A stretch of DNA of 64,000 bases. It comes from Peromyscus leucopus. Lineage: Eukaryota > Chordata > Mammalia > Rodentia > Cricetidae. The stretch lies in NCBI RefSeq assembly GCF_004664715.2, contig NC_051083.1, forward strand, positions 99,477,661 through 99,541,660, in the 5' to 3' direction. The notes beneath the pieces were generated by a model. That model worked only from the letters and a program-made list of their open reading frames with translations, was not told the origin of the DNA and made no database searches. The position numbers and the translations under genes were made by a program. Below, one piece after another: positions 10,740 to 21,185 of this stretch; position 1 is the first letter of the stretch, and each line of letters opens with the position of its first letter.

Positions 10740-11265
10740 CATTACGGAAGACCAGCCTACAACCCACAGCCCCAGAGAAGCTAGGTAAAAGGAGGACCCT
10801 AAAAGGGATGCATGGATCACCCTGGGAAGAGGAAATGTATGAGAACTCCTGGGTAAACTTGGGGCAGGGCAGGTGTAGAGGGGAGAGGGTGGAGGATGGG
10901 AACATGAGGAATCAGGATGGTCGAGTTGGGGGAGGGATGGAAAGGGAGAGCAATGAAACAGATATCTTGATAGAGGGGGCCATTATGGGTTTAGGAAGAA
11001 AGCTGGTACCCAGGAAACTCTCAGCAATCCACAAGGTTGACCCTACCTAAGACTACTAGCAGTAGTGGAGAGGGTGCCCTAACTGGCCTTCTCCTTTAAT
11101 CAGATTGATGACTACCTAATTGTCATCATAGAGCCTTCATCAAGTAACTGATGGAAATAGATGCAGAGATCCAAATCCAAACACTGGGCCAAGCTCCAGG
11201 AGTCCAGTTGAAGAATGGGAGGAAGGATTATATGAGCAAGTAGGATCAAGATCATGATGGAGAAA
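10740..11265 (+). mobile_element. L1 3' UTR, proximal part
   Basis: Plus-strand, purine-rich 3' UTR. Landmarks are 'cagcctacaacccacag' near 10,750, a G-rich tract at 10,860-10,960 and 'agattgatgactacct' near 11,105. It is cut by LTR copy B at 11,266 and resumes at 11,723. Confidence 0.8.
11260..11265. repeat. 6-bp TSD, left (LTR copy B)
   Basis: gagaaa, repeated exactly at 11,723-11,728. Confidence 0.85.
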
Positions 11266-11722
11266 TATGGTGATACTTTATTTGTGCTGAAATGTGACTT
11301 TATTTGTATGTTAATAAATAAAGTTGCCTTGGGGTTGGAGCTAAAAGCAAGCCATTTAGCAGAAGTCCTGCAGTAGAAACATATGCCCTTAATCACATGG
11401 CAGACAGAGTCTCTGTGTATTCAAGGACACAACCAAGCAGTGACCCAAACCTTTAATCTCAGTACAAACCATAGAGACCTGGAGGTCTGTATAGACAGGC
11501 AGTGAGGAGGAAATCATGTGGTTTGGTTTAAAGCCAATGAGAAAGTAGAACAGAAAGGCAATAAAAAGATGGGTCACACAGGAGAAGGTCTCTCTCTGAG
11601 GAGAAAGATGGCAGCGACTGGTAAGATAGAGGCTTTGCTAGTGCTCTGATATTTTGGGCTTTTAACTCTGCATTTGGCTTCGTGTTTCTTATTTAATAAG
11701 ACAGTTTAGAATTACATCTACA
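11266..11722 (+). mobile_element. Solo LTR-like element, copy B, nested in L1 3' UTR
   Basis: 457 bp, again TATGGTGATA...CATCTACA, with exact 6-bp TSDs. It shares most landmarks with copy A: AATAAATAAAG near 11,311-11,321, a decayed B1-derived stretch at about 11,378-11,440, CCAAT at 11,534-11,538, an ATAAAAAG box at 11,561-11,568 and a terminal TTAATAAG. The flanking L1 3' UTR reads continuously once the LTR and one TSD are removed, so the LTR is younger than the L1. Confidence 0.85.
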
Positions 11723-12119
11723 GAGAAAGCCACAGAGTCAGCTGACCCAAGCTTATGGGATCTCAAGGACTCTAGATCAACAGCTAGGGAGCCTACATTG
11801 GACCGATTTAGACACTCTATATGTGGGTGACAGTTGTGTAGTTTGATCTGTTTGTGGTACCCCTATCAGTGGGATTAGGACCTATCCCTGGTACATCAGC
11901 TGGCTTTTGGAACCTATTCCCAATGGTGGGATGCCTTGTTTAGCCTTGATGCAGGGGGAGTAGCTTAGTCTTGCCTCAACTTGATATGCCATGGTTTAGT
12001 TATCTTTCTGAGGAGTGGCTGGGGGACTGGGTAGAAAGGAGGTAGGGGAGGGAACAGAAGGAGAGGAGCAAGGGGAAACTGTGGTTGGTAATTTAAATAA
12101 ATTATAAAATTTAATAAAT
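11723..12119 (+). mobile_element. L1 3' UTR, distal part and tail
   Basis: Continues the 3' UTR with 'gggtgacagttgtgtag' near 11,825, 'ggattaggacctatccctgg' near 11,873 and 'cttgatatgcca' near 11,980. A G-rich tract at 12,010-12,080 and an AT-rich tail lead into the right TSD. Confidence 0.85.
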
Positions 12120-12133
12120 AAATATTTACTTGG
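12120..12133. repeat. TSD, right (scrambled L1 block)
   Basis: aaatatttacttgg, identical to 8165-8178. Confidence 0.9.
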
Positions 12134-12154
12134 ATGTTTAGTTATTTTTTCTTT

Positions 12155-12222
12155 TATTATTTCCTACACTGGGAATCACACATAAGAAGCACTTTACCAC
12201 CAAGAAATACCCCATCCCTAGA
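12155..12222 (-). mobile_element. ID-like SINE fragment
   Basis: On the minus strand 'ggggtatttcttggtggta' and 'aagtgcttcttatgtgtg', a decayed form of the ID/B3 head. Short and degraded. Confidence 0.4.
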
Positions 12223-12605
12223 AAATTTTGAATTTGATATTGTCATTTTACTTTGTTCTTATCACTTATGCTTTGAACATCATATTCAAAAAAATCATTT
12301 CCCAGACCAACGGTGAGAAACCTGTTATCTATTTTATTCTGGTGTCCTTAAAATGCCATTTTCCCTTATTTTCTTTTTGTTTCTCTGACTGGGTAACTTC
12401 AAATGACTTGTCTCAATGCTCATTGATTCCTTCTCCTGCTCACACTCTCTTTTGATTTTTTTAAAAGCTCAGGAATTCATTGTGTACTATTGTGCTAGAA
12501 CTTTCCTTGATTTTCAATGATTGATTTCTCTTTGTTGAGTTTCTATTTTTGTTCCTGATACTGTTTAACTACCTCTGTTGTCTTGTACTTCACTGAGTTT
12601 TAAAG
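12223..12605. other. Unassigned DNA
   Basis: T-rich sequence without recognised features; short open frames here lack coding character. Confidence 0.45.
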
Positions 12606-12724
12606 AATTCTTGAGGCCAATGAAATGGTCTATAGGTAAAAGTTATTGCCATGCAAGTCTATCTTGATTTTGATTCCTGGTGGAAGGAGAGAACTAACTC
12701 CTAAAAGTTGTCCTCCTATAACAT

Positions 12725-12770
<46 letters not shown>

Positions 12771-12790
12771 CACACAGTATTAATAAATCT
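12606..12790 (+). mobile_element. B2/B3-type SINE with CA-repeat tail
   Basis: Contains decayed tRNA-like head, 'attcctggtggaaggagagaac' class motif and 'aagttgtcctcctataacatg', then passes into the (AC)n tract. This is the usual layout of this rodent SINE group. Confidence 0.65.
12727..12768. repeat. (AC)21 microsatellite
   Basis: Uninterrupted AC dinucleotides, 42 bp, at the end of the SINE. Confidence 0.98.
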
Positions 12791-15018
12791 AAATTAAAGA
12801 AAAAAATTAGTCATCCTCTTCAATATTAATGTAGAGTACATATCCCGTCCTGTCATGTAGAAGTCCAGGATTGGATTTGCTGACCCAGGGCTATGCCATC
12901 CTTAAACGAAGCCCATGCTGCCCATCATAGGTTTGCTTGCTGCCTGCCGCATGAATGACCTCCAAGTAGTTAAATCAAATGAGATGGCTTTTTGCTTCTC
13001 TCTTCCACTCTCTTCCTCAGGGAAGCTGCTGAGATTTACAGTTTGCTTGCCCTGCAGTATTTTTCTTTTTAAAACTTGAATACAATTGTCATTGAGCTTC
13101 ACGCACATTCACACATACACAAACTCACACACATGAGCAAGGAAACTATTATGAATTATTTGTCAGACAGTTCATACATCTCTGCTTATACAGAATCCAT
13201 TGATGCTATGCTATTTTATTCCATTGGTTGTGTTTCCCCCTCCCACTGGTCATCTAAGATACTGATGCCTGTAGGTATCTACATCATTCAGAAGTTTCGT
13301 TTTCTAATCTTTACAGAATTTCCTGGGTAGGAAAAGTCCCTCACTAGTCAGTGTGTTCAGAGGTTCCAAGTGGGTTAACTAGGGACATTAAAAAAAGCTT
13401 TCTGCTATAATCCTTATATAGGATAACCTTGTATCTGAGCCTATGGCTGGAGAAGTCTGGTGTCAAGAGCCACAGGGGGAAAAAATCCTGTAATATGAGT
13501 CTGTAGTCGTTACCCTAAATCTGAATTCTTTGAAACGTTCCCATAGCTAATATGATACCAAGATCTGCTAAGTAACATTTGTCAACTGGATCTATTAGGA
13601 AAATTCTAGACCTTGGGTCTTCAGATAGATGTCAGAAGCATGTTTTCAAGGTGCCGACATGACTGGGTCTACTGGCAACATATAGCGATGGCAATAGCCT
13701 AAATTTGTGTATAGGTGGCCATGTGCATTGGCAAGCCAGAGGACAACCTATAGTGGACAATCTAATATTGGGGTAGGCCTAGAGTCTTGGGCTACTGGAC
13801 CAGCTCAGAGCTTCAGGCTGAAGAGAATATTCTAGTGCTGGTCCACAGCAGTATTAGGCATCCACTTTGTTCTGTATCCCATGAGAAAGATGTCTTTGTG
13901 CTGACCAATGATAGAAGATAGATCATTTACAAATGTAGTCAATTGCTCCTACTGTCTTCTTCCATGCATCTTTTAGGGTTTTTTCCCCCATTCATGCACA
14001 GTAATCTCTCATCTGGAATTTTATTGTTAGGAAGGTATGTTACAATGTATATAAATGTTTGAATTGAATTTTAATAGACCATCTTGGCATTCTCCTTAAA
14101 GTTCTCTATTTAGAAGAATTGTATCAGCAGGGTATTTACACTTTGGGGAACCTTTGGAGTATATCAAAGCCTAATATAAGTAATTGAACATTGGTGACTA
14201 CAACAACATTTGTAGCAATGCTGGGGGGATCTATTCACTAATCTTGCCATGGGAAGGCGACATTATGTCATTTATATAGGAGAAAGAAGGTTAATAGTCT
14301 CACATTAAATTTTCATCATGTTGTAAGGCCATTGTACTCATATCTTCATAACAAAAAGGGTTATCCCCTTTTTCTGTTCTTACTGCTATTTATTCTAGAC
14401 TTGTACAAATTATATAAATATGAGAGTCATGTGTATCTCTGTCATGTTTCATTTCTAAATAATAAAGAATTGAAAAATGGGTGGGTTAGTACTACGTGTG
14501 AGACTTATCCCGCACTTCTGTGTTCAGTGTTTCAAGATGGTATTTATCTTTCCTTCTGAAAGTCCAGATAGAATGATGCTGAAAACAAAACCCAAAGTAG
14601 GTTTCCCTCAATGATCAAGATGATGAAAGATTATGTGTGTAGCCATTGATACCACAGGTACATGTAAGTAAACATAAACTACCAATGAGAGGTGGCATTT
14701 TTCCAAGGTAACATCAGTTATGTCATTTTCCAGAAAACCCATCTGGATTCATCTTCTCTGAACAGTTAGTGCCCTGTAAAACTGGCATATTTTATAATGA
14801 GTGGGCACAATGCCTTACAAGCATATGGACAAGAAAGTAGATAAGCCAAGCATGTGTAACAAGTAATTTGTTTAATAAGCCTGGATTTCTGCCAGAATTT
14901 CTAATACAATTGCCTTCTACTAGTTCACACATCCAAATCAAATGAATGGCAGTATAAAGCTTCAAAATTAAAGTTTAAACTCAAAGGATATTAAAGTTTA
15001 TAGAAGGGTATCATTGCA
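12791..15018. other. Unassigned DNA
   Basis: About 2.2 kb without a recognised repeat. A 68-codon minus-strand frame at 12,902-13,108 is noted in the findings; I do not call it a gene. A mixed-composition stretch at 13,400-13,990 is less AT-rich than its surroundings, but I recognise nothing in it. Confidence 0.5.
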
Positions 15019-15059
15019 TGTGTGTGTGTGTGTGTGTGTGTGTACATATGTGTGTGTGT
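15019..15059. repeat. (TG)n microsatellite, interrupted
   Basis: TG repeat 15,019-15,043, broken by acata, then TG again to 15,059. Confidence 0.95.
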
Positions 15060-15420
15060 ATTTTAAAGTGATAATATAGAAGCATTTCTCTGTGAGTGCC
15101 AACTGAAACAATAGAAATATCTTGGGAAAGAATTTCTTAGGTTTACATATTGAACAAGTTTTCTTAAATTTTATATATAGTAAGTGCCTTGTGCGTGTCT
15201 GAAATCCAAATTTAAATGAAATATTTAAGTAAATTTTGATTTCTTCTCAAAAAGTTCTTAGAAGTAAAGGGATATTTGCTTTTGTAAAATTATTCAGCAT
15301 GCAAACTGAACTAAATACAATAAAATTTCAAAGAAATGTGTAGATAGAGGTATTTGCAAAAATGAGAACCCTAAGATTACAGTGTCTTATTTTTAAATCC
15401 CTTGTAAACTAACTCTCCAT

Positions 15421-15537
15421 CTTTCTCTCTTTCTGTATGTGTGTGTGTGTGTGTGTGTGTCATCTTCTCTGTGTCACCCACTCTCTGTGTGTCCCTCAGT
15501 CTCTCTGTCTCTCTGTTTCTATCTGTCTGTCTGTCTG

Positions 15538-15576
<39 letters not shown>

Positions 15577-15587
15577 CACACACACAA
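15421..15587. repeat. Compound microsatellite (TG / TCTG / TC / AC)
   Basis: (TG)n at 15,438-15,460, mixed CT-rich text with CTGT units at about 15,522-15,545, then TC units and a terminal (AC)n ending at 15,587. Reading frames across it give low-complexity peptides and are not genes. Confidence 0.95.
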
Positions 15588-16204
15588 ATTTAACTAATTT
15601 ATTACTTAAGAAATTGTAATTTGTCTTTTCTGGTCCATGTGAGCTCAAATAAATGGTTTATGCTAAACTGTGTACTCTGCAATTTATTATTTTGTTATGG
15701 ATCTAAATTAGGTTTAATGGGGAAGAAGAGTAACAGACATCATTTGCTTGTTGTGTATAAAGATAACGGGGCCAACATCTCATCCTACACTCTCCAAAAG
15801 CATTCAAACTGAAGGAATAGACTGTAAACTCCTTCATTACCATGTCATTTGCATATAGCACAAACTCATACAAAATGGAACTGGTAGCATAAGGAAGCTT
15901 TACACATTTATTTAAACTATAATGGTCTGTAATTTTTTTAGAGAATAATATATTAAGTGATGTATTTCCAATACCTGGTCTAGCTCTCTAGCATGATGCG
16001 GATTTAAATTATAAATATACATTAACTCATTTTTCCCAGTAGAATACTATAATTTCTCCTAATCATTTAACTAGAAAAGATTATTTTATCACATATATTG
16101 ATTGACTTTATTCTCTTCCAATATTTTCTATAGTTTTGGCTTTATTTTGATTATTAAATCAACATGTGCATCTTAATAGTTCTAATTTTATTAGAGCACA
16201 GATT
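15588..16204. other. Unassigned AT-rich DNA
   Basis: No repeat or coding signal recognised. Confidence 0.5.
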
Positions 16205-16300
16205 TTTGAGCAATTAAATATTGGGCAAAGCATAACAAAATTTCTTCACCTCTGAGACAATGTTAATTACACATCTGTAAATTAAAAATGGGAAAGACAG
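16205..16300 (+). mobile_element. MIR remnant
   Basis: Core-like words 'ttgggcaaagcataac', 'cttcacctctgagac' and 'catctgtaaattaaaaatgg' follow the order of the mammalian-wide MIR core. Highly diverged. Confidence 0.55.
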
Positions 16301-16470
16301 GGATCAAGACTGTTTTTCTCAATTATGTGGATACTGCAGTTCGAAACTATGAGGCTGAAAAGTATAAGTGTGTTTGCTTTCAAAGTCTCTTGTTTATGTG
16401 CATGTAATGCTTCATTTTCACCAGGCATTGCAAGCACTGGTGCTGATGTAAAATCTACATCTTATGCCAA

Positions 16471-16620
16471 AAGCAGAGGCTCATCCCTTTAGTCCTAGCA
16501 CTCACTGGGCATAGGGAAGCCTAACTCTGTTGAGTTCAAAACAAGCCTTGTTTATGTCGAGAGGATCGGGCTAAGAAAAAAAGCAAAAACAACATTCAAA
16601 AAAAGAAAGAAATAGCCCTC
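16471..16620 (+). mobile_element. Old B1-type SINE remnant
   Basis: 'ggctcatccctttagtccta', 'gcactcactgggcatagg' and 'gttgagttcaaaacaagcc' align by eye to the B1 body; an A-rich tail with interruptions follows. Confidence 0.6.
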
Positions 16621-18521
16621 ATCTCAAAGAGGGTACAAAATAGTTTATTCTCAGGCCAATATGAGTTACTATAGCATAAGAACATGGATTGTGGATGCCT
16701 ACATACCATGTTCCAACAATAAAAAATAAAGAAACTCATAAACCAGTGTACTCTTCAAATATTGTTAGATAATTCAAGTAGGTAGGCTATACCTAAAGTA
16801 AAAATAATAAAATAATAATAAAAACTGGTATAAACCTCAGGTTCTATCAAATGACATCCTTAGTTTTGGGGTTTGTGGAAACTGGTTTATTGAGTTAATA
16901 CTAACATGTTTGGCATGACAATCACAAGGACGTTGGGTTAGAAATAGTAGTGCAGAATAAATAGCTTTTGAAAAGGCTAAAGTCAGACCAAAGTGAGCTG
17001 TAAATTAGGCTCTGGAATGTAACATTCCAAGTCTCAACAATCACTGAAATTAGAATCATCCTTGTAGTAGCTTCAATGCAGGTTACAGCTTCTTTGTAGG
17101 GACTTTTGGCTCAAACACAGTATCTAAAGTACTGAGATTTCAAACAACTTGATGCCATGCCATACATACTGTGCAAGCCACACACACTGTCCACAAATCA
17201 ACATTGTTCAGGGAGAGTGTTAAGGCCCCTGTGGAGAATAACTAACATTCTTCTTGAAATGGATTAGACTTGTTTCTCAAATATTACTTTCAGGTGTTCT
17301 TCAAAATATCATCTTTAGCCTCTTTACATTCTGTCCATTTTAGGTTCAGTGGACTGCCAATCTATCATAATCTTCTCAATATTCTCAACTCCCTTTCTTT
17401 ACCCCTTCACTGCATCCACGAGTAAAGAAGCCTGCCTTTGTAGGGCTACCACATCTACTTATTTAGGTTATCTAGAAGATATCTGAGGTCCACTACAACT
17501 AATTGTTTCAATGAATAACTAATAGTCACTTGCTGTTGCCCTACATACTCTAACATAGAATTCTACATACTATTTTCTGGTTGCTGGGTATGAGAGAAAA
17601 CTCACATGATCATAAAAATCTGCTGCCAAATGAACATATTTACAGTCTCAAACACAAATGGAGCAATAATAGACCAAACAACTTTTCCTCATCAACTTTT
17701 CTCATTCTCCATTTTGCTCAAATTACTGTTTATAAATCTAGTTTTGCTCCCTTGATCAGACAAAAATGATTTTTTTTTCAGTGAGAAAATGCAAGAAGGA
17801 CAAACCATTAATATGCTGCCATTTGGTTAGTTTCCTCTTCACATTTTAGAATCAAAACAGTGTTATTATTGCCACCTTCTATTTCAGCAACCTAACTCTA
17901 TTATCCTCATTCCGCAGCCTTAAATTTCTTCTAGACTAGATTTTCCCAGTTATCATTGTTATATTCCCAAGACCCGTCCAGTGTTAAAAAAAAAAAAAAG
18001 AAAAAGAAACAAACCAACACCTCTATACACTCCACGTAGCTCATGGGTGCTAGAATCAAGCTCCACAAATGGGTTAACTAGTCTCACTATCTTCACTACA
18101 TCACCTACTCTATTACCTATCCCCATTAGCCCATTTTCAGTCACTTTTTCCAAATTTGTTGTACAAAGATAATAGAGAAATTCTTTGTGGTATATGTATA
18201 TATCCCTTATCTGACTGCTACATGTGTATGTACTGATCACTCCTTCCTCATGTTGCCTCCTTCAGATTCTTAGATTCCCATCTGCCTGGTGTTTTTTTCC
18301 TTAATCACTTAATCAATTTCTTTCAGATGCTTAATTTACTTTTCGTATCTTAAATGCTTTAATTTTGAAGTTTACTTTAAGCCCTCTTTTTCATTATTCA
18401 TACTTTCTGGGCTACTTCACCAACATCCACACTTTCAATATACTGATAACTCTGCTCTTAATTCTAGACTACATCTTTGTCTTTGGTTATAAAGGTAAAT
18501 ACATATTTCTCTGCCTGATAG
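16621..18521. other. Unassigned DNA
   Basis: About 1.9 kb with no recognised element. An A-rich tract lies at 17,986-18,012. Short open frames on both strands look incidental. Confidence 0.5.
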
Positions 18522-18693
18522 TGTGGTTTGAATAAGAATGGCCTCCATAGGCCAATATATTTGAATGCTTAGTCATCTGGAAGTGGAATATTTGATAAGG
18601 ATTGGGAGGTGTGGCCTTGTTTCAGAAGTGTGGCTTTATTAGAGGAAGTGTCACTGGGGGTGGGCTTTGAGTTTTCAAAAAGCCTACACCAGG

Positions 18694-18727
<34 letters not shown>

Positions 18728-18923
18728 GCAGATCAGAATGAAAAGCTCTCAGCTACTTCTCTACCACTATGCTTTCCTGCCTGCTACCATGCTCCCTACC
18801 ATAATGATGATGGACCAAGCCTTTAAAACTCTAAGCAAGCCCCCAATTAAATGCTTTCTTTAATAAGAGTTGCCCTGGTCATGGTTTCTCTATACAGCAA
18901 TAGAACAATGAGTAAAATAGACA
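18522..18923 (+). mobile_element. MaLR-like LTR
   Basis: About 400 bp starting TGTGGTTTGAATAAGAATGG and ending near 'aaatagaca'. It carries 'gtggccttg', a GGGGGTGGGCTTTGAG motif, an internal (TC)n tract (18,697-18,724), a poly(A) signal AATTAAA at 18,845-18,851 and a terminal 'cagcaatagaaca'. I know this as a common rodent LTR-like repeat; the exact family is not assigned and no clean TSD was found. Confidence 0.65.
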
Positions 18924-19834
18924 GGTAAGTTCTCTCTCTAGAGATAATAGGACTTAATATGCCTCAAAATAAATTCTTTAGCTTTTAAATTCCTTAATTA
19001 TCATTACACAATGAATAGTATTTTAAGCCACCTGAGAACCACCATATGGCTTCCTTGTTTCCCTTATTCTTTCTCAGCAAATTCACCACATAGTCACTTT
19101 CCTGCTTAATGTCTACATAACCAGTCCCATTACTTTTTGGTATCATTGATACTATGTTTCTTTATCTTCTTTCAGCCTGAGTTATCCATTTTGCCCTGCA
19201 GTGGGTGCCATTATTCAAGCTAATCTCTCCAGGCACCCCCAACACCCATCCTTAGGTAAGGTCAGTATTTTATATCAGAATTTTAATACATCCATCCAAG
19301 TTCCTCTAACCTGCCATGTCTAAGCTTCTGTTATTCCTTCAATAATAATGCTAATAGCCACTAATTTGCTTCTTCTTTCTCTAGTTTATGCTGTCTCACC
19401 CACAGCTCATATTTTCAAATACGTCCATTATGAATTTCAGCTGTATCTCTTAGATTATTCTATGATGTTTATTGTAGGGCAGAGCAAATAAAGTTTTGAG
19501 TGAGTGTGTACTGTTTGACAGGAGCCAATCATGTCAAGAACAAAGAGCCTCCAACCTATAGAAAATTGGCAAAGCTCAAATAGGGTCAGGCTCAGAAAGG
19601 CAAAGCTTTCCTGTGGTCAGAGTACAAATATTGACAGTGTGTTCAAGTACAAGTACGTGTTTACAGATGATTGACCAGTGTGTGAAAAAAGAAACTAACA
19701 ACCATAGCTTCTTCCCTTCAGATGTTTATAACCTGAGACAGCTTCCATATAGAGACCTATTACCTAGACTACCTAACTTCCTCCTGTGCTATGTGTAATA
19801 AACTTGATGAGGTTTGCGGTTGTTGGGTAGTTGT
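18924..19834. other. Unassigned DNA
   Basis: No recognised repeat or coding sequence. Confidence 0.45.
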
Positions 19835-19935
19835 TACATGCAGTTGTAAGCCACCGTGTGGATGCTGGATGACAAACCGAGGTCCTCTGTCAGAACAGTA
19901 AGTGCCTTTAAGGCATCAGCCATGTATGTCTCCAG
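19835..19935 (-). mobile_element. B2-like SINE fragment
   Basis: Plus-strand text 'gttgtaagccaccgtgtgg', 'gaggtcctctgtcagaacag' and a terminal 'tgtctccagcccc' is the complement of the B2-type head and middle. Both ends are incomplete. Confidence 0.65.
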
Positions 19936-20059
19936 CCCCCATCACGGAATCGTTTTTAATAAATATACAAAAGAATACAAGAGCATCTGAATCACAGATA
20001 TGCTGCTTAGAGAAGGTAGAACTAGGTAAGGCATCAGAGTGTGCTTTCTTATTTTTAAA

Positions 20060-20165
20060 GTAACAATCAGGCTATTGCCTTATAGGGTAGTTGTGGAGAT
20101 AAATATGAGTACTTAGCATAAGACATGTAATTAGGTGAGCAATCAGTAAGTGTTATGCACTCAAT
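20060..20165 (+). mobile_element. MIR remnant
   Basis: 'cttatagggtagttgtgga', 'cttagcataagacatg' and 'caatcagtaagtgtta' follow the order of the MIR 3' half. Confidence 0.6.
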
Positions 20166-20577
20166 TTCCTTCAATGAATAGTAATTGTACTGAATTGAGC
20201 AACATAATATAACATTCAAGGTAAGTGAAGAAGAAGCTCAAAATTATAAGACAGTGGAGAATATAAACTCCAAAACTGGCATTTGGATTTCATTTTGCAT
20301 AGTACTGAGGCAGGTAAACACAGGGATAGTTAAGTTACCCGGGGTATCACTTCTTGAAAAACAATCATTTCTGTTCCTTCCTGGCAAGATAGCAGCCAGC
20401 AAGCACTCTCCTATGTGTAGGATCATTTTCAGTCAGGCATATCCTGGTAGGAGAGATACTTTTTTAAGGCCAGCTTTTATTGGGGGTAGGGTTCAAGTGC
20501 AGTCATAGCCAGTCAGATTTTGAAGTGACCTATCAGGGAAAAAATGCCTACTTATCCTCTCATATATACACATGATG

Positions 20578-20580
<3 letters not shown>
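20166..20580. other. Unassigned DNA
   Basis: Nothing recognised. An 84-codon plus-strand frame at 20,254-20,508 is mirrored by a minus-strand frame and has no start context or homology I can name. Confidence 0.45.

Positions 20581-20630
<50 letters not shown>
20581..20630. repeat. (TA)25 microsatellite
   Basis: Fifty bases of perfect TA. It can form cruciforms and is likely polymorphic. Confidence 0.99.
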
Positions 20631-20631
<1 letters not shown>

Positions 20632-21003
20632 TTAAAATTACAGGATGTACAGCATACACATGCACAAATTCTTCAAAATAGTGTTATTACATCTCTACCA
20701 ACTAGAGTAAGGATCCACCCCATTCCTGCCCATGGGATCAGCTCCTTTCATCCATGACTAAACTCTTTAAAAGAACCTCGTAATAAAACATGGAGCTCTT
20801 GATTCACATGCTTGCTGGAGCCAGCTCCCATTCTATGTATTGTACTTTATGACTACTCTCTTAATTTTGATAAATCAATACTTTTAATATTCAAGAAAGA
20901 AATATCTAGGACATTGCATCCCAGAAGAACCCTGAGATTGCCCTCAAATAATGCTACAAGCAGATGGTAGGTCTTAGACCTGAGTGTAACCAACTGGTCT
21001 GGA

Positions 21004-21012
21004 AGGAAAATA
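21004..21012. repeat. TSD, left (B1)
   Basis: aggaaaata, repeated at 21,177-21,185. Confidence 0.8.
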
Positions 21013-21176
21013 TTTTTTTTTTTTTTTTTGGTTTTTCGAGACAGGTTTTCTCTGTGTAGCTTTGCGCCTTTCCTGGGACTCACTTGGTAGTCCAGGCTGG
21101 CCTCAAACTCATAGAGATCCGCCTGCCTCTGCCTCCCGAGTGCTGGGATTAAAGGCGTGTGCCACCACCGCCCGGC
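21013..21176 (-). mobile_element. Young B1 SINE
   Basis: The best-preserved SINE in the window. The plus strand shows the A-tail as Ts (21,013-21,028), then 'ggtttttcgagacagg', 'tctctgtgtagctttgcgcc', 'aggctggcctcaaactca' and 'gtgctgggattaaaggcgtg', ending 'accaccgcccggc'. The minus strand keeps the Pol III A-box region (GGTGGTGGCAC) and a B-box-like GAGTTTGAGGCC. The 'gctttgcgcctttcctgg' variant is one I associate with cricetid B1s. CpGs are retained, consistent with recent insertion. Confidence 0.95.
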
Positions 21177-21185
21177 AGGAAAATA
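21177..21185. repeat. TSD, right (B1)
   Basis: aggaaaata. Confidence 0.8.

Larger units (their letters stand above)
8179..12119 (+). mobile_element. LINE-1 insertion with internally inverted segments
   Basis: One block between 14-bp TSDs. Order: 5' UTR (8179-8986, plus), start of ORF1 (8987-9502, plus), end of ORF1 (9503-9940, minus), ORF2 piece (9940-10,739, minus), 3' UTR (10,740-11,265 and 11,723-12,119, plus), A-rich tail (about 12,094-12,119). Segment order matches a normal L1 but the two inner pieces are each flipped in place, and the two ORF1 pieces overlap. An LTR (11,266-11,722) later split the 3' UTR. Most of ORF2, including the endonuclease and reverse-transcriptase core, is missing. 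The terminal TSD argues that the outer parts entered together. Confidence 0.85.

Noticed and set aside
7371..11728. LTR copies A and B as the two ends of one provirus
   Set aside because: Each copy has its own distinct 6-bp TSD, and the DNA between them is L1, not retroviral internal sequence.
15377..15619. Arg/Asp- or Ser/Val-rich open frames over the compound microsatellite
   Set aside because: Products of dinucleotide and tetranucleotide repeats on either strand.
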